Origin: Bradyrhizobium valentinum
GTDB taxonomy: Bacteria > Pseudomonadota > Alphaproteobacteria > Rhizobiales > Xanthobacteraceae
DNA length: 64,000 nucleotides
Reading direction: 5' to 3'
NCBI RefSeq assembly: GCF_001440405.1
Contig: NZ_LLXX01000017.1
Span: 1-64,000 of the forward strand
The notes under the pieces are model-generated. The model searched no databases. It saw only the letters and a program-made list of their open reading frames with translations, and was not told the DNA's origin. The stretch's first letter is position 1; every line of letters begins with the position of its first letter. Positions 47,442 to 55,876 of the stretch are shown here, one piece after another. A program made the translations under genes and the position numbers.

Positions 47442-47621
47442 GTGCCGGGTAAAAAATATCTAACGGAACAAGCGGCAACCTTTCTCAAGTTCGCAATGGC
47501 CAGTACGGATCCGGATGTCGCCGCGGGCTTTCTCGACAAGGCCGCGGATCTTTCGGCCAAGAGCAAAGAGGCGCCGGACGCCAGCCCCCGGCCGCCTGAT
47601 GTAGAGCAGCCGGAAAGCTAG
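47442..47621 (+). CDS. Small protein of unknown function, GTG start
   Basis: A 59-residue protein from GTG 47442: PGKKYLTEQAATFLKFAMAS, TDPDVAAGFLDKAADLSAKS and a Pro-rich end. An ATG upstream (47400) is in frame but gives a non-family-like lead. Similar short helical proteins occur in Bradyrhizobium. The gene is closed by a strong hairpin. Function is unknown. Confidence 0.6.
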   Translation: MPGKKYLTEQAATFLKFAMASTDPDVAAGFLDKAADLSAKSKEAPDASPRPPDVEQPES

Positions 47622-47627
47622 CTCTCC

Positions 47628-47660
47628 GATGAGGCCGCCCAACAGCGGCCTCATCGTTTA
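47628..47660 (+). terminator. Strong terminator hairpin
   Basis: GATGAGGCCGC, CCAACA, GCGGCCTCATC followed by GTTTA: a perfect 11-base stem, 7 bases after the stop of the 59-residue gene. Confidence 0.7.
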
Positions 47661-48093
47661 TCGGCCCATCGCAAATCAAGACGCTGACGTCGCTTACAAT
47701 TTTACGCGTGCTTGCAGTTTTACCTGAACCGTCCGTCAAGAGGCGCACGCTATGCCTTGCGCATGCAGATACAAACGACCGCCCTGGCCTACGAACCCAT
47801 CCTGCCGACGCTTCAACAGCATGGCGCCCATTTCCTCACACGGCTCTTGAGCCTCGGCCGCGCCCCGGAACCTTCAAGGATACCGCAACCAGTCCGGCCG
47901 GACGCGCCGTCAAGAACCCATATACCGCCGCGCCAGCCGCATCCCACCCGCCAGCAATAGAAGCAGGCACCACGTCGGCGCCTGCGAGCGGCAGGCCATT
48001 GCTGTCCCTTGGCGGTCGCAGCCTGCCATGCCGCTCATCGGCGACGCCCAGCCAAACGACCCCGCCGCATGGGGCAATGCAGCGAGGTCGCCG
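47661..48093. other. Gap without a recognisable gene
   Basis: About 430 bases. Several open frames exist on both strands (Pro/Arg-rich on plus; LLLLLAGGMRLARRYM on minus) but none has a family match or clear start. I see no RNA gene. Confidence 0.4.
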
Positions 48094-48267
48094 ATGACGG
48101 GGAAAATCTGGAAGACCACCCCCCGTCCTCGCAAGAGATACGCCCGCCGCAGGGCCTCGTTTCAGCGTCCAAATCGCCCGGCAAATCGTTTTAAGCGGCG
48201 CGTTGAACCTTTTTCATTCCGTTTAGACAAAACTCTTGCCTGGGATATTGCATCACTCGGGGAATAG
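48094..48267 (+). CDS. Possible 57-residue basic protein
   Basis: A frame from ATG 48094 (MTGKIWKTTPRPRKRYARRR) to a TAG at 48267, ending KRRVEPFSFRLDKTLAWD plus a short tail. A GAGG site lies 7 bases upstream and a strong terminator follows 2 bases after the stop; these are the reasons to list it. The product is very basic and unlike any family I know. Confidence 0.35.
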   Translation: MTGKIWKTTPRPRKRYARRRASFQRPNRPANRFKRRVEPFSFRLDKTLAWDIASLGE

Positions 48268-48269
48268 GC

Positions 48270-48318
48270 CTGCGCCGCCAAGCGACCATACTCCGCTTGC
48301 GCGGCGCAGTGCTTTTTT
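48270..48318 (+). terminator. Rho-independent terminator
   Basis: CTGCGCCGCCAAGCG pairs with CGCTTGCGCGGCGCAG (one bulged base), with an 8-base loop, and is followed by TGCTTTTTT. It is a strong plus-strand terminator. Confidence 0.75.
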
Positions 48319-48484
48319 GGGCGTGCCGAAACGGGGCAGGCGATTTGGACGCGCACGGCGTCGAAACGTATCGGGGCAAGGATTTTTGCCGCAGCGGCGC
48401 GCGGCCAAGCTTATTCCAGCCGATGGAAATCATGAAACTTTGCGGTTCCACCCCCGTTATTGCAGTGGAATGCGAGAGATTTCC

Positions 48485-48677
48485 ATGAATCACAGAGGCA
48501 TAGAGGACACGCTGACCAGATCGGAAAGCCCGGGGTTCTGGATTTGGCAAGTTCGGATCGGCGACCCTGGTCAGGTCGGGAAGGACCGAGGCAAGGCTTG
48601 CGCTATCGGCTGTCCGCCGCGTCCCGTTGAAGATTGATCGCGAGCTGACGCGAGCGGCGCGGCAACTGACGCACTGA
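48485..48677 (+). pseudogene. Frameshifted copy of the small protein at 48780
   Basis: From ATG 48485 the frame reads MNHRGIEDTLTRSESPGFWI and WQVRIGDPGQ, matching the first half of the intact 59-residue protein (GVEYTVTAVAPGIWKWQFRIGD). The match then continues in another frame as SGRTEARLALSAVRRVPLKI and DRELTRAARQLTH to a TGA at 48677. A single shift around 48570-48575 separates the halves. The paralogue is 100 bases downstream. Confidence 0.75.
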
Positions 48678-48779
48678 TGGGGGGTCCGCGCGCTTACCTC
48701 ACGGCCGCACCCTTTCACCGGGTGTCCCGACCGGTGCCAAGTCCCATGTAGGTGTATTGGGCCGCAGCGGGATTTTCAT

Positions 48780-48959
48780 ATGATTTACAAGGGCGTTGAA
48801 TACACCGTGACGGCGGTCGCTCCAGGCATCTGGAAATGGCAATTCCGCATCGGCGACAAGGTCGTCTCAGGCAAGACCGAAGCCAAGCTCAATCTGCTTG
48901 CCATCCGGCGGGTCCAGCTTCGGATCGATCGGGAGCTAAAAAAAGTCGAACGGGAATAA
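48780..48959 (+). CDS. Small protein of unknown function (intact paralogue)
   Basis: A 59-residue protein: MIYKGVEYTVTAVAPGIWKW, QFRIGDKVVSGKTEAKLNLL and AIRRVQLRIDRELKKVER. The first half looks like a small beta-hairpin (YxVxxxxxGxWxWxFxIGD), the second like a single helix. No signal or membrane segment. The upstream copy (48485-48677) is broken by a frameshift, so only this one can be made. Similar proteins are seen in Bradyrhizobium (from memory). Confidence 0.7.
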   Translation: MIYKGVEYTVTAVAPGIWKWQFRIGDKVVSGKTEAKLNLLAIRRVQLRIDRELKKVERE

Positions 48960-49174
48960 GCCGCTCGCCGGATTCTTCCGTCGGTCTCCCATCGGAGAAG
49001 ATTTAAGCAATTTCAGTAGGATAGGGTTGCATGACAACCGGGCCCATATGCCCGGCAACGTGCTTGGGCCCGTAAAAACCCGGGGTTGATCTTTCCGTAT
49101 GCCAGGAATCCACTCGCCGCCTCTTGCGATCCTCCGGTCCAACGGCGGTCCATTTTGCATTTTGGTCACTTGCC

Positions 49175-49417
49175 ATGCCGATCTTCTTCTTCAGCGTTCG
49201 ACATGGCGAGGACGCATGCGTCAGCAACGATGGCGCAGAGTTTGCGGATCATAACGCCGCGTGGAGGGAAATGACGGGGGTCTGCGGCGACATGATCGCG
49301 GACGTTTCCCGCAAGCTGCCCAAAAATGCCGAGTGGCAGATGGAATTGCTGGATGAATCCCGGAGGCCGGTATTCCGGATTCGCCTTGTTGCGGAGACCC
49401 TGCAGGACAGCGGTTAA
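49175..49417 (+). CDS. DUF6894-type small protein
   Basis: An 80-residue protein starting MPIFFFSVRHGEDACVSNDG and continuing with EFADHNAAWREMTGVCGDMI. This is the pattern of the DUF6894 family, frequent and multicopy in Bradyrhizobium and relatives. Family function is unknown. ATG 49175 is the family start; the track start at 49124 adds unrelated residues. The gene is convergent with the PilZ gene, with 3 bases between stops. Confidence 0.8.
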   Translation: MPIFFFSVRHGEDACVSNDGAEFADHNAAWREMTGVCGDMIADVSRKLPKNAEWQMELLDESRRPVFRIRLVAETLQDSG

Positions 49418-49420
49418 TTG

Positions 49421-49756
49421 TCAGGCGTGCGTCTTTCGGGAAGCGGTATCCGGTTCACCTGCCGGTGCAACGCCCTTCCGCAGCTCCCGGGCGGAGATGA
49501 ACCGGACGCCGACCAGTTCGCCCCTGCGCCAGATCAACGTGCATAGCCGGCGCACCTCGCCACCGGCGGTGAGGGAAAGGCCGAACATCTTCGGCACCGC
49601 GAGGTCGCCCACATCAAGACAAGCGCCGTTCTCGGAAATGTCGAGGATGTAGCACTCGATCCATGGCGCATCGGGCGCCGGAATCAGGAATCCTGGCTTG
49701 TACAAATCGACCCGAACGAACTTCCGGGCGCCGAGGTCTTTGCGGTCTCTCGCCAT
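49421..49756 (-). CDS. PilZ-domain protein
   Basis: A 111-residue single PilZ domain. The N-terminal ARKFVRVDLYKPG and the central LDISENGACLD (D-x-S-x-x-G motif) are the c-di-GMP contact regions. The first motif shows R-x-x-x-R only in part (RKFVR), so binding is likely but not sure. Many rhizobial PilZ proteins respond to c-di-GMP in motility or surface traits. It is single, convergent with the DUF6894 gene. Confidence 0.8.
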   Translation of the reverse strand: MARDRKDLGARKFVRVDLYKPGFLIPAPDAPWIECYILDISENGACLDVGDLAVPKMFGLSLTAGGEVRRLCTLIWRRGELVGVRFISARELRKGVAPAGEPDTASRKTHA

Positions 49757-49856
49757 GATTTCTCCTGTGCGGGAAAAAACTAGGCGGAATACCTGAATAC
49801 CGGGTTATCGGAATTGGGCAAAAACGGGGGTGTTGGCCGATTCCTGATCATTGCGC

Positions 49857-50120
49857 CTAATCGGCACTCGCAAGCCGGCGCATCGTGAACTCGATGTCGC
49901 CACCGGGCAGCTCGCGCCAGCTTTCGACCGAACTCATATAAGCCGCCTTGGGGTAGCGGCTGAGAAAGTCACGCGCCCTCGCCCGGGCCTCCTCGCGCGG
50001 CAGCGTGAAGGTCTCGCGCAGATAGCCGTCGTCCGGCTTGCGCCGGCCGGCCATCCGGCTCGCGAGATCGCGCGGGCGAAAGACCACGTCGTAACTCCAG
50101 ACATATGACGACAGGTCCAA
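49857..50120 (-). CDS. Conserved hypothetical protein
   Basis: An 87-residue protein: MDLSSYVWSYDVVFRPRDLA, RKPDDGYLRETFTLPREEAR, then RDFLSRYPKAAYMSSVESW and IEFTMRRLASAD. No signal or membrane helix. The mix of a basic helix and aromatic strands suggests a small folded domain. Similar proteins occur in Bradyrhizobium. Function is unknown. The gene is 46 bases downstream of the exported protein at 50166-50450. Confidence 0.65.
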   Translation of the reverse strand: MDLSSYVWSYDVVFRPRDLASRMAGRRKPDDGYLRETFTLPREEARARARDFLSRYPKAAYMSSVESWRELPGGDIEFTMRRLASAD

Positions 50121-50165
50121 TATAGGGGTGGCGGCGAATGAATCCTACTCGCCGCTTTCACGAGA

Positions 50166-50450
50166 CTACTGGCTGCTGCTGCCGGTCTTGCTCTTCTTGG
50201 CGGGCGCCGCGGCCCTCGCTGCGTCCTTGGGCGCCTCGGTGCCGCGCACGATGCCCCAGGGATCGGAAGAGGCCTTGGCGTCGGGGATCTTCCTCAGGGA
50301 ATCCTTGTAGGCTTTTTCCCTGATGGCCTCCTGTTCCTTTTCCTCCGGCGATTTGGACACGAGTTCCGGGATCAGGTTGACATTGGGGGTCTGCGCGTAG
50401 GCCGTCACAGTCAACAACACCACCACCGCGGCCGCGCTCAGCATTCTCAT
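50166..50450 (-). CDS. Small exported protein of unknown function
   Basis: A 94-residue exported protein: signal peptide MRMLSAAAVVVLLTVTAYAQ, then a charged helix (LVSKSPEEKEQEAIREKAYK), PDAKASSDPWGIVRG and a Lys/Ala-rich tail (AAAPAKKSKTGSSSQ). The GAGAGCGTC ribosome site (minus strand) precedes ATG 50450; the in-frame extension to 50606 is rejected. Function is unknown. Confidence 0.7.
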   Translation of the reverse strand: MRMLSAAAVVVLLTVTAYAQTPNVNLIPELVSKSPEEKEQEAIREKAYKDSLRKIPDAKASSDPWGIVRGTEAPKDAARAAAPAKKSKTGSSSQ

Positions 50451-50689
50451 GACGCTCTCCTTTGCGTTTTCGCAAATGTACCACCGGCGCAACCGCGCCG
50501 CCAAGCACGACGGCCCCAGCCTTTGGTTTGTTGGACGCGCGCTCGCAGGCGGCCGGACTGGCAGGATTTCAGCGATTGCGCTCAATCGCGCCGGATCGTG
50601 CCGCATTTGAGGCGGGACACCGGTGTTCCCTTCGCCGCAATGACCACTACAATGCGCCGAAACAATATCGGGCGAGGAAACAGCCGTTC

Positions 50690-51151
50690 ATGCAACAACA
50701 GCCACAAGCAGCCGAATTCGGTATCGCGGAAGCCAGGCAGGTGCTTGCCGAAGTATTTGCGCCATGGGTGATGGATCTCAATCTGTCGATCGAGCGCTTT
50801 GACTTCGCGCCATCAGGCGATGCCGCCGACTGGCAGCCGGGCGCGATCCTGCGCCTGCCGTTCTCGGAGCGGCTCTGCCGCAATGGCGGCACCGTCTCGG
50901 GCCAGGCGCTGATGGCCTTTGCCGACACCGCGATGGTGATCGCCAACCTCGCCGCCAACCGCGGCTATCGGGCGATGACAACTGTAGACCAGACCACGCA
51001 TTTCATGCGCGCGGTCTCTGCCTCCGACGTGCTGGCCGATGCGCGCGTGGTCCGCCTCGGGCGCACCATGAGCTTCGGTCGCGTTACGCTTCTCGCCGCC
51101 GCCGACAACAAGCCGGTGGCGATGGTCTCAAGCGCGTTCGCGATGTTGTAG
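50690..51151 (+). CDS. PaaI-family thioesterase
   Basis: A 153-residue hotdog-fold protein: VFAPWVMDLNLSIERFDF, LPFSERLCRNGGTVSGQALM, AFADTAMVIANLAANRGYRAMTTVDQTTHF, then RMGRTMSFG-type end (VVRLGRTMSFGRVTLL). The hotdog active-site H is replaced by a GGTVSGQ segment with Asp and Ala nearby, as in some PaaI relatives. ATG 50690 follows GGCGAGGAA; the extension to 50462 is not family-like. Function is unspecific acyl-CoA hydrolysis at best. Confidence 0.8.
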   Translation: MQQQPQAAEFGIAEARQVLAEVFAPWVMDLNLSIERFDFAPSGDAADWQPGAILRLPFSERLCRNGGTVSGQALMAFADTAMVIANLAANRGYRAMTTVDQTTHFMRAVSASDVLADARVVRLGRTMSFGRVTLLAAADNKPVAMVSSAFAML

Positions 51152-51293
51152 AGAATCGTAGGTGGGCAAAGGCGCATCTGCGCCGTGCCCACCATCTATC
51201 ACCGATCACAATAGGCCGCCCCCGTAGTTCTCTCGTCTTGCGGGAACATGATTCGTCTGGTGTCTTGGCGTTGAGATTGTCGAGGGCCGAACC

Positions 51294-51425
51294 ATGCTCA
51301 AAACTACTCTTGTGATGGCGACCATCGCCATCATCGCTTGCGCCGTGGTGATCGCAATTTCCGAACTCCTCTCTCGCGGGCGCCAACCGCAAGCTGGTCC
51401 CCCGCCGCGGCGCCGGGCTTTTTAA
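51294..51425 (+). CDS. Possible 43-residue membrane protein
   Basis: A frame from ATG 51294 codes for MLKTTLVMATIAIIACAVVI then AISELLSRGRQPQAG and a Pro/Arg-rich end. One membrane helix spans the first half. The upstream GTCGAGGGCCGAACC has a GAGGG ribosome-like site 8 bases before. It is short and without a family, so listed as tentative. Confidence 0.45.
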   Translation: MLKTTLVMATIAIIACAVVIAISELLSRGRQPQAGPPPRRRAF

Positions 51426-51595
51426 CGACAGTGCGGGCTACGCGGCTGGTGAGACATAACCATCGCCGCACAAACGGTGCGCTCCCTCCCCCTTGCGGGG
51501 TCCGAGACGAGCGAAGCTCGCTCAAGCATCCGTGCCAGCGACCACCTGCTACTTTGCATGGGGTTGTTTTCGATATTGCGCACCGGGGCGGGTGA

Positions 51596-51673
51596 GCCAG
51601 TATTCCAGAGACAGCAGGAATCGAACCGATAGGCCGCGGCGTACTGGATCGTCCGGTCAAGCCGGACGATGAC
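51596..51673. repeat. Palindromic repeat, family B, downstream of the PQQ dehydrogenase
   Basis: CCAGTA at the left and TACTGG at the right flank about 40 bases, and a hairpin CGTCCGG-TCAAG-CCGGACG follows. It shares the TACTGGATCGTCCG block with the element at 40296-40396. Confidence 0.8.
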
Positions 51674-51703
51674 GGCAGCGAGCTGTTAGAGCGAAAATCA
51701 TCC

Positions 51704-53740
51704 TCACGCCCCCACCCTGCTCCGTCTCCGCCGCCACCGCCACACCAACGCCGCCATCAGAACGATCACCAACCCAGCCGTGATCGCCCCGCTCATGAAG
51801 CGTCCGCCGGGCCGGTCGATGGTGCGCGACCGCAGCGAGGGCGCCTCGCCCGGCCGCGCCAGGCGGAACGCGACGACGCTGTCGCCGATGGTGGTGCCGG
51901 ACTCGGAATGACCGCCGGCGCCGATTGCGACATATTGCTCGCCCTTCCACAGATAGGTCATGGGATTGGCGACACCCGGCACCGGCAGCCGGCCCTGCCA
52001 CAGCTCCCGACCCGACCTGGCGTCGAACGCGCGCAAATAAGCATCCATCGCGCCGGTGAAGACGAGACCGCCGGCGGTGATCGCGACGCCACTGACGAGC
52101 GGCGTGCCGAAGGGCAAGGCGATGCCGAGCGGCGCGCGATCCTCCGTGGTGCCGACGCGGGAACGCCAGAGAATCTTGCCACCCTTCAGGTCGACCGCGA
52201 CCATCTCGCCCCAAGGCGGCTTGTTGCACAACAGCCCCAAAGGCGACAACGCGACCGCGCGGGTTATCGCAAACGGCGCGCCCTGCTGCCGTCCAAAGTC
52301 GTGCCCGGGCGGCGGATCGAACCCTTGCGCTGCCTTGCGCGGAATCAGTTTGACGACATGGACCGCGCGCGATGTGTTGGCGTAAAGGATCTGGTTGACG
52401 GGATCGAAGGCAGCGCCGCCCCAGTTCACGCCGCCGCCGGTCATCGGAAACACCACGGTGCCTTGCGTCGAGGGCGGAGTATAGAGGCCATCGTTGCGCG
52501 CCGAGGCGACCTGCGCGCGGCAGGCCCCGCTTTCCCAGAACGGAATCAAGCCGAATACGTCGTCGGCCGAAATTCGCTGCGACAGCAGCGCCGGTACGTG
52601 GGTCGGAAACGGCTGCGTCGGCGAGAGCTGCTCGCCTTCGGCGCCGCCCTGCGGCACCGCGCGCTCCTCCACCGGCCATACCGGCTTGCCGGTATCGCGG
52701 TCGAGCACGAACACAAAGCCCTGCTTGGTCGGCTGGATCACGACGTCGCGCTGGCCATCGCCGGTATCGATGCGCGCCAGCGTCGGCTGCGCCGACAGGT
52801 CGTAATCCCAGACATCGTGGTGCACGGTTTGAAACGACCAGACCCGTTCGCCGGTCCCGGCGCGCAGCGCCACCACCGAATTGGCGTGATCGTTGTCGCC
52901 GGGCCGCTTGCCGCCCCAGAAATCCGGACTCGGCGAGGATGTCGGCAAAAATACCAGGCCGCGTTCCTCGTCCACCGACATCGGCGCCCAGACATTGGCA
53001 TGGCCGGCATTGATGCCGCTATGCACCAGTGGATCGAAGTCCCAGCGCGGACGCCCTGTTCGCGCATCGAAGGCGCGTACCGTTCCGGCCGGCGCCTCGA
53101 CGCGGCGGTTGTCCGCAATCGCAGAACCGACGATCACGGTATCGCTGACAATGACGGGAGCCGATGTGATCTGGAATTCGCCGGGCCATTCCAGCGGCGT
53201 GCCGATCTCGATTCCGATCTCGCCATCGGCGCCGAAATCGGCGCAAGGCATGCCGGACCTCGCGTCGAGCGCGATCACGCGTGCGTCGTTGGTACCCATG
53301 AATATCCGTGCGCGGCAGGCGGCGTTGTCGGACGCCTTGTCATCAACCCAATAGGCCACGCCGCGGCAAGTGTAGCGGTTGGCCGGGCGTTGATTGGTCG
53401 AGATCTTCGGATCGTATCGCCACTTCTGCGCGCCGCTGCCCGGATCGAGCGCAATGACTTCGTTGAAGGGCGAGCAGAAGATCAGGCTGTCTTCGACGAA
53501 CAGCGGGGTCGCCTGAAACTTGGTCCGCCTCATCACGTCAGGCGCGCGGCGGTCGAGATCGCCGGTACGAAACTCCCAGGCGCGGACGAGATTGCCGACA
53601 TTGTCCGGCGTGATCTGGGCAAGCGGCGAAAACCGCGATCCCCCGCGATCGCCGCCCCAATGCTCCCAGGCGAAAGCCGGAAGCGAGATACAGATGAAGA
53701 CGGCAACGAAGGAAGTGAACAGACCAACCGGATTTCGCAT
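51704..53740 (-). CDS. PQQ-dependent dehydrogenase (glucose/alcohol type), C-terminal membrane anchor
   Basis: A 678-residue exported quinoprotein. Signal peptide MRNPVGLFTSFVAVFICISLPAFAWEHWGGD is given here in two parts, with cleavage after AFA. Propeller repeats follow with family motifs NEVIALDPGSGAQKWRYDP, GRPRWDFDPLVHSGINAGHA, SFQTVHHDVWDYDLSAQP and QPTKQGFVFVLDRDTGKPVW. The C-terminus has one helix (GAITAGLVIVLMAALVW) and an Arg-rich end, an inner-membrane anchor. It lacks the N-terminal five-helix domain of E. coli Gcd. It oxidises a sugar or alcohol in the periplasm and passes electrons to quinone. No PQQ synthesis genes are here. ATG 53740. Confidence 0.85.
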   Translation of the reverse strand: MRNPVGLFTSFVAVFICISLPAFAWEHWGGDRGGSRFSPLAQITPDNVGNLVRAWEFRTGDLDRRAPDVMRRTKFQATPLFVEDSLIFCSPFNEVIALDPGSGAQKWRYDPKISTNQRPANRYTCRGVAYWVDDKASDNAACRARIFMGTNDARVIALDARSGMPCADFGADGEIGIEIGTPLEWPGEFQITSAPVIVSDTVIVGSAIADNRRVEAPAGTVRAFDARTGRPRWDFDPLVHSGINAGHANVWAPMSVDEERGLVFLPTSSPSPDFWGGKRPGDNDHANSVVALRAGTGERVWSFQTVHHDVWDYDLSAQPTLARIDTGDGQRDVVIQPTKQGFVFVLDRDTGKPVWPVEERAVPQGGAEGEQLSPTQPFPTHVPALLSQRISADDVFGLIPFWESGACRAQVASARNDGLYTPPSTQGTVVFPMTGGGVNWGGAAFDPVNQILYANTSRAVHVVKLIPRKAAQGFDPPPGHDFGRQQGAPFAITRAVALSPLGLLCNKPPWGEMVAVDLKGGKILWRSRVGTTEDRAPLGIALPFGTPLVSGVAITAGGLVFTGAMDAYLRAFDARSGRELWQGRLPVPGVANPMTYLWKGEQYVAIGAGGHSESGTTIGDSVVAFRLARPGEAPSLRSRTIDRPGGRFMSGAITAGLVIVLMAALVWRWRRRRSRVGA

Positions 53741-53795
53741 CCTGCCCCCGCAAGCGCAGCGCAACGCTTGCGGGATCGATTACCCTATTGCCACT

Positions 53796-55241
53796 TCAGT
53801 ATCTACCCCGGCCGCCATGATCGCCATAGTTGCCGCCGCGGCTACCGCCAAACCCGCCGAGACCAATGCCGATGCCGATGCTCACCGGCGGTGGCGGCGG
53901 CGGCTCGTACACCTCGCGCGGCGGCGGACGGCGAACGACCACGACGTCGTCATCTGCCTCGCGCCGACGCGGCGGCTTGCGATCGACCCGCTTCGGCGGC
54001 TCCGGCTCGAAGCGCTTGACCGGCACATTGACCTTGAGCTTCTGCGGCTGCTGCGGCGGCTGGATGTTGCAGGGACACATCGGCGCGGCGAGCGCGACGT
54101 TTTGCGGCACGGCGCCCGCACCGGCGACAACCGGAGATGTGAAGTCGGGACGGTTGCGCAGCCGCTCTTCCAGCTTGCGCGCGGTCGCGCTGAGATCGCT
54201 GTCGGGGAATCTCGCCAGGAACGAGCGATAGCCGGACGCGGTGTTGATCAGCACGGCGTTGTTCCATGCCACCATGCGCCGGTGCCGAACCAGCCAGTCG
54301 CGCGCCAGCCGCCCGAGCGCCGTCTGCGGGAAGAGGCCGGCAAAGGCCTCATACGCTTCGTCGGTGCCATCAGCAACGATCAGCTCGTTTGCCGCCTCGA
54401 CCGGCCTGCCCTTCAAATCGCGGGTCCACTCGGCGACCGTCTTCTTCGGAGTCGCGGCAGGCTTCGGCCCGGCGACCGACACGCCCGAAAAGCGGAAATC
54501 CTCGGTCAGCGAGGAGCTGTCCCACGGCGTCTGCCGCCCTTCGGTGACCTTGTTCACCGCAAGCCGCACCCGCTTGAAGGTTTCCTCGATCGGAATGTTC
54601 TGCTCCTTGCCGGCGGCCAGCAGCGCGTTCGTATATGGGCTGTTGGAGCCGGAGCCGTCTTCGGCGACTGCACCCGGCGAGGTCGAGAACGACAGGAAGG
54701 TACCGGGAGCGCCGACCTTCGCATCGACGAGGGCAAGCCCGCTGCCGGCGGTCTTGAGGTCGGGGAATGGATTGTTGCGGCAGGCGTCGAGCATCAGGAT
54801 GCGCATCTTGCTCGGCACCGAGGTCAGCGTGTTCAGGATGTCGTTGAGGCGCACCGCCTGGATCGGAATGTCGGCTTCGCGCTTCGGATCGATGTCGATC
54901 GGCACCAGAAAATTCTCGCCATCGATCTGCAGCCCATGGCCGGCATAAAACACCAGAGCAACTGTGTCGGCGCCCTTGGCCGCGACCTTGCCGGCGAATT
55001 CGCTGACCACCTCCCGCATCTGGCCTTGCGAAAGATCGGAGGCCGTCGAAACCTCGAAGCCGGAATCGGTCAGCAATTGCGTGACCGCCTTGGCGTCATT
55101 GGCCGGATTGGGCAGCGCCGGCACCGAGCGATAGGCGGACTGGCCGATCACCAGCGCGAGGCGATTTTCGGCAGAGGCCGAATGTGTTCCCAGAAGAACC
55201 GCAGCGGGAATCATCAACTTGAGCAGCGCGTGACGGAACAT
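53796..55241 (-). CDS. Secreted caspase-family (metacaspase-like) protease
   Basis: A 481-residue exported protein. After a signal peptide (LLKLMIPAAVLLGTHSASA) comes a caspase p20-like domain (ENRLALVIGQSAYRSVPALP). The catalytic pair is His102 in VFYAGHG and Cys154 in LDACRNNPF. The middle part is helical (VAWNNAVLINTASGYRSFLA). The C-terminus is long, Pro- and Gly-rich (EPEPPKRVDRKPPRRRE, PPPPPPVSIGIGIGLGG). Peptidase C14-type proteins of this kind are frequent in Bradyrhizobium; substrates are unknown. ATG 55241 has GGGAGGTGGC upstream. Confidence 0.88.
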   Translation of the reverse strand: MFRHALLKLMIPAAVLLGTHSASAENRLALVIGQSAYRSVPALPNPANDAKAVTQLLTDSGFEVSTASDLSQGQMREVVSEFAGKVAAKGADTVALVFYAGHGLQIDGENFLVPIDIDPKREADIPIQAVRLNDILNTLTSVPSKMRILMLDACRNNPFPDLKTAGSGLALVDAKVGAPGTFLSFSTSPGAVAEDGSGSNSPYTNALLAAGKEQNIPIEETFKRVRLAVNKVTEGRQTPWDSSSLTEDFRFSGVSVAGPKPAATPKKTVAEWTRDLKGRPVEAANELIVADGTDEAYEAFAGLFPQTALGRLARDWLVRHRRMVAWNNAVLINTASGYRSFLARFPDSDLSATARKLEERLRNRPDFTSPVVAGAGAVPQNVALAAPMCPCNIQPPQQPQKLKVNVPVKRFEPEPPKRVDRKPPRRREADDDVVVVRRPPPREVYEPPPPPPVSIGIGIGLGGFGGSRGGNYGDHGGRGRY

Positions 55242-55466
55242 GATGCCACCTCCCGACAATACAGGCTGTGGATTGGTCATGGGCCCGCAGCCAAAGGTTC
55301 AAGCCGGCCGCGCCATGCGAGGCGTGACGATGACCCGATTCAACGGCGATCTTGTCGCAGGCCCAAGTCCTCGGCAGTGATCTGAATCACAGTCTCGGAA
55401 TCGTTATGTTGTCTGCACCGCAATGCCCTGTCCGGAACGCTGTCTTCGCGGTACAAACAACCTCAG

Positions 55467-55874
55467 ATGCGGCGGATCGTGATTCATATAGCGCTGGTGG
55501 CGGGCGCAGCGCTGACGCTTGCGGGTTGCGGCTTCGCCGACGTGCGTTCGCCGGTGCCCGAGTTCATGCGCGCCAAGGCGCCCGAGCCGGCCCCGCTCGA
55601 GCCGGCGTCCGACGTCAAGCGCATGCTGAAGGAGAAACTGGACTCGGTATTCACGGCGGCCTCGCAGCCGACCCATGTTCGCGTTTCCGAGCCGCGCCCC
55701 AACCTCCGCGGACCGGGCTGGACCGCATGCGTCAAGGCCGAAGTGATTTCGGTGATCGGCAAGCCGCTGGGCACGCAGACCTACCGAATCGAGATTTCCG
55801 AAGGCGTGATTGCGGATCGCCGGCAGATCGAGCCGGAAGATACCTGTATGAGCGAGAGCTACGAGCCGATCTAG
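55467..55874 (+). CDS. Small lipoprotein
   Basis: A 135-residue lipoprotein with a clear lipobox (ALTLAGC, Cys21). The mature part has a Pro-rich lead (SPVPEFMRAKAPEPAPLEP), a helix (DVKRMLKEKLDSVF) and a folded C-terminus (GWTACVKAEVISVIG, YRIEISEGVIADRRQIEPED). Similar proteins occur in Bradyrhizobium. It is convergent with the TpsB gene, 2 bases between stops. Function is unknown. Confidence 0.75.
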   Translation: MRRIVIHIALVAGAALTLAGCGFADVRSPVPEFMRAKAPEPAPLEPASDVKRMLKEKLDSVFTAASQPTHVRVSEPRPNLRGPGWTACVKAEVISVIGKPLGTQTYRIEISEGVIADRRQIEPEDTCMSESYEPI

Positions 55875-55876
55875 CC

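Noticed and set aside
47708-48097. Open frames on the plus strand (129 and 82 residues)
   Set aside because: Pro/Ala/Arg-rich without a family, no good ribosome site, and unlike the small genes around that have hairpins.
51908-54019. Open frame of 703 residues on the plus strand
   Set aside because: It lies antisense to the PQQ dehydrogenase. Its Arg/Gly/Ala-rich product has no family signature, while the minus-strand frame shows clear quinoprotein motifs.
53520-55385. Open frame of 621 residues on the plus strand
   Set aside because: Antisense to the caspase-like gene and the start of the PQQ gene. It is a typical GC-rich shadow frame without motifs.
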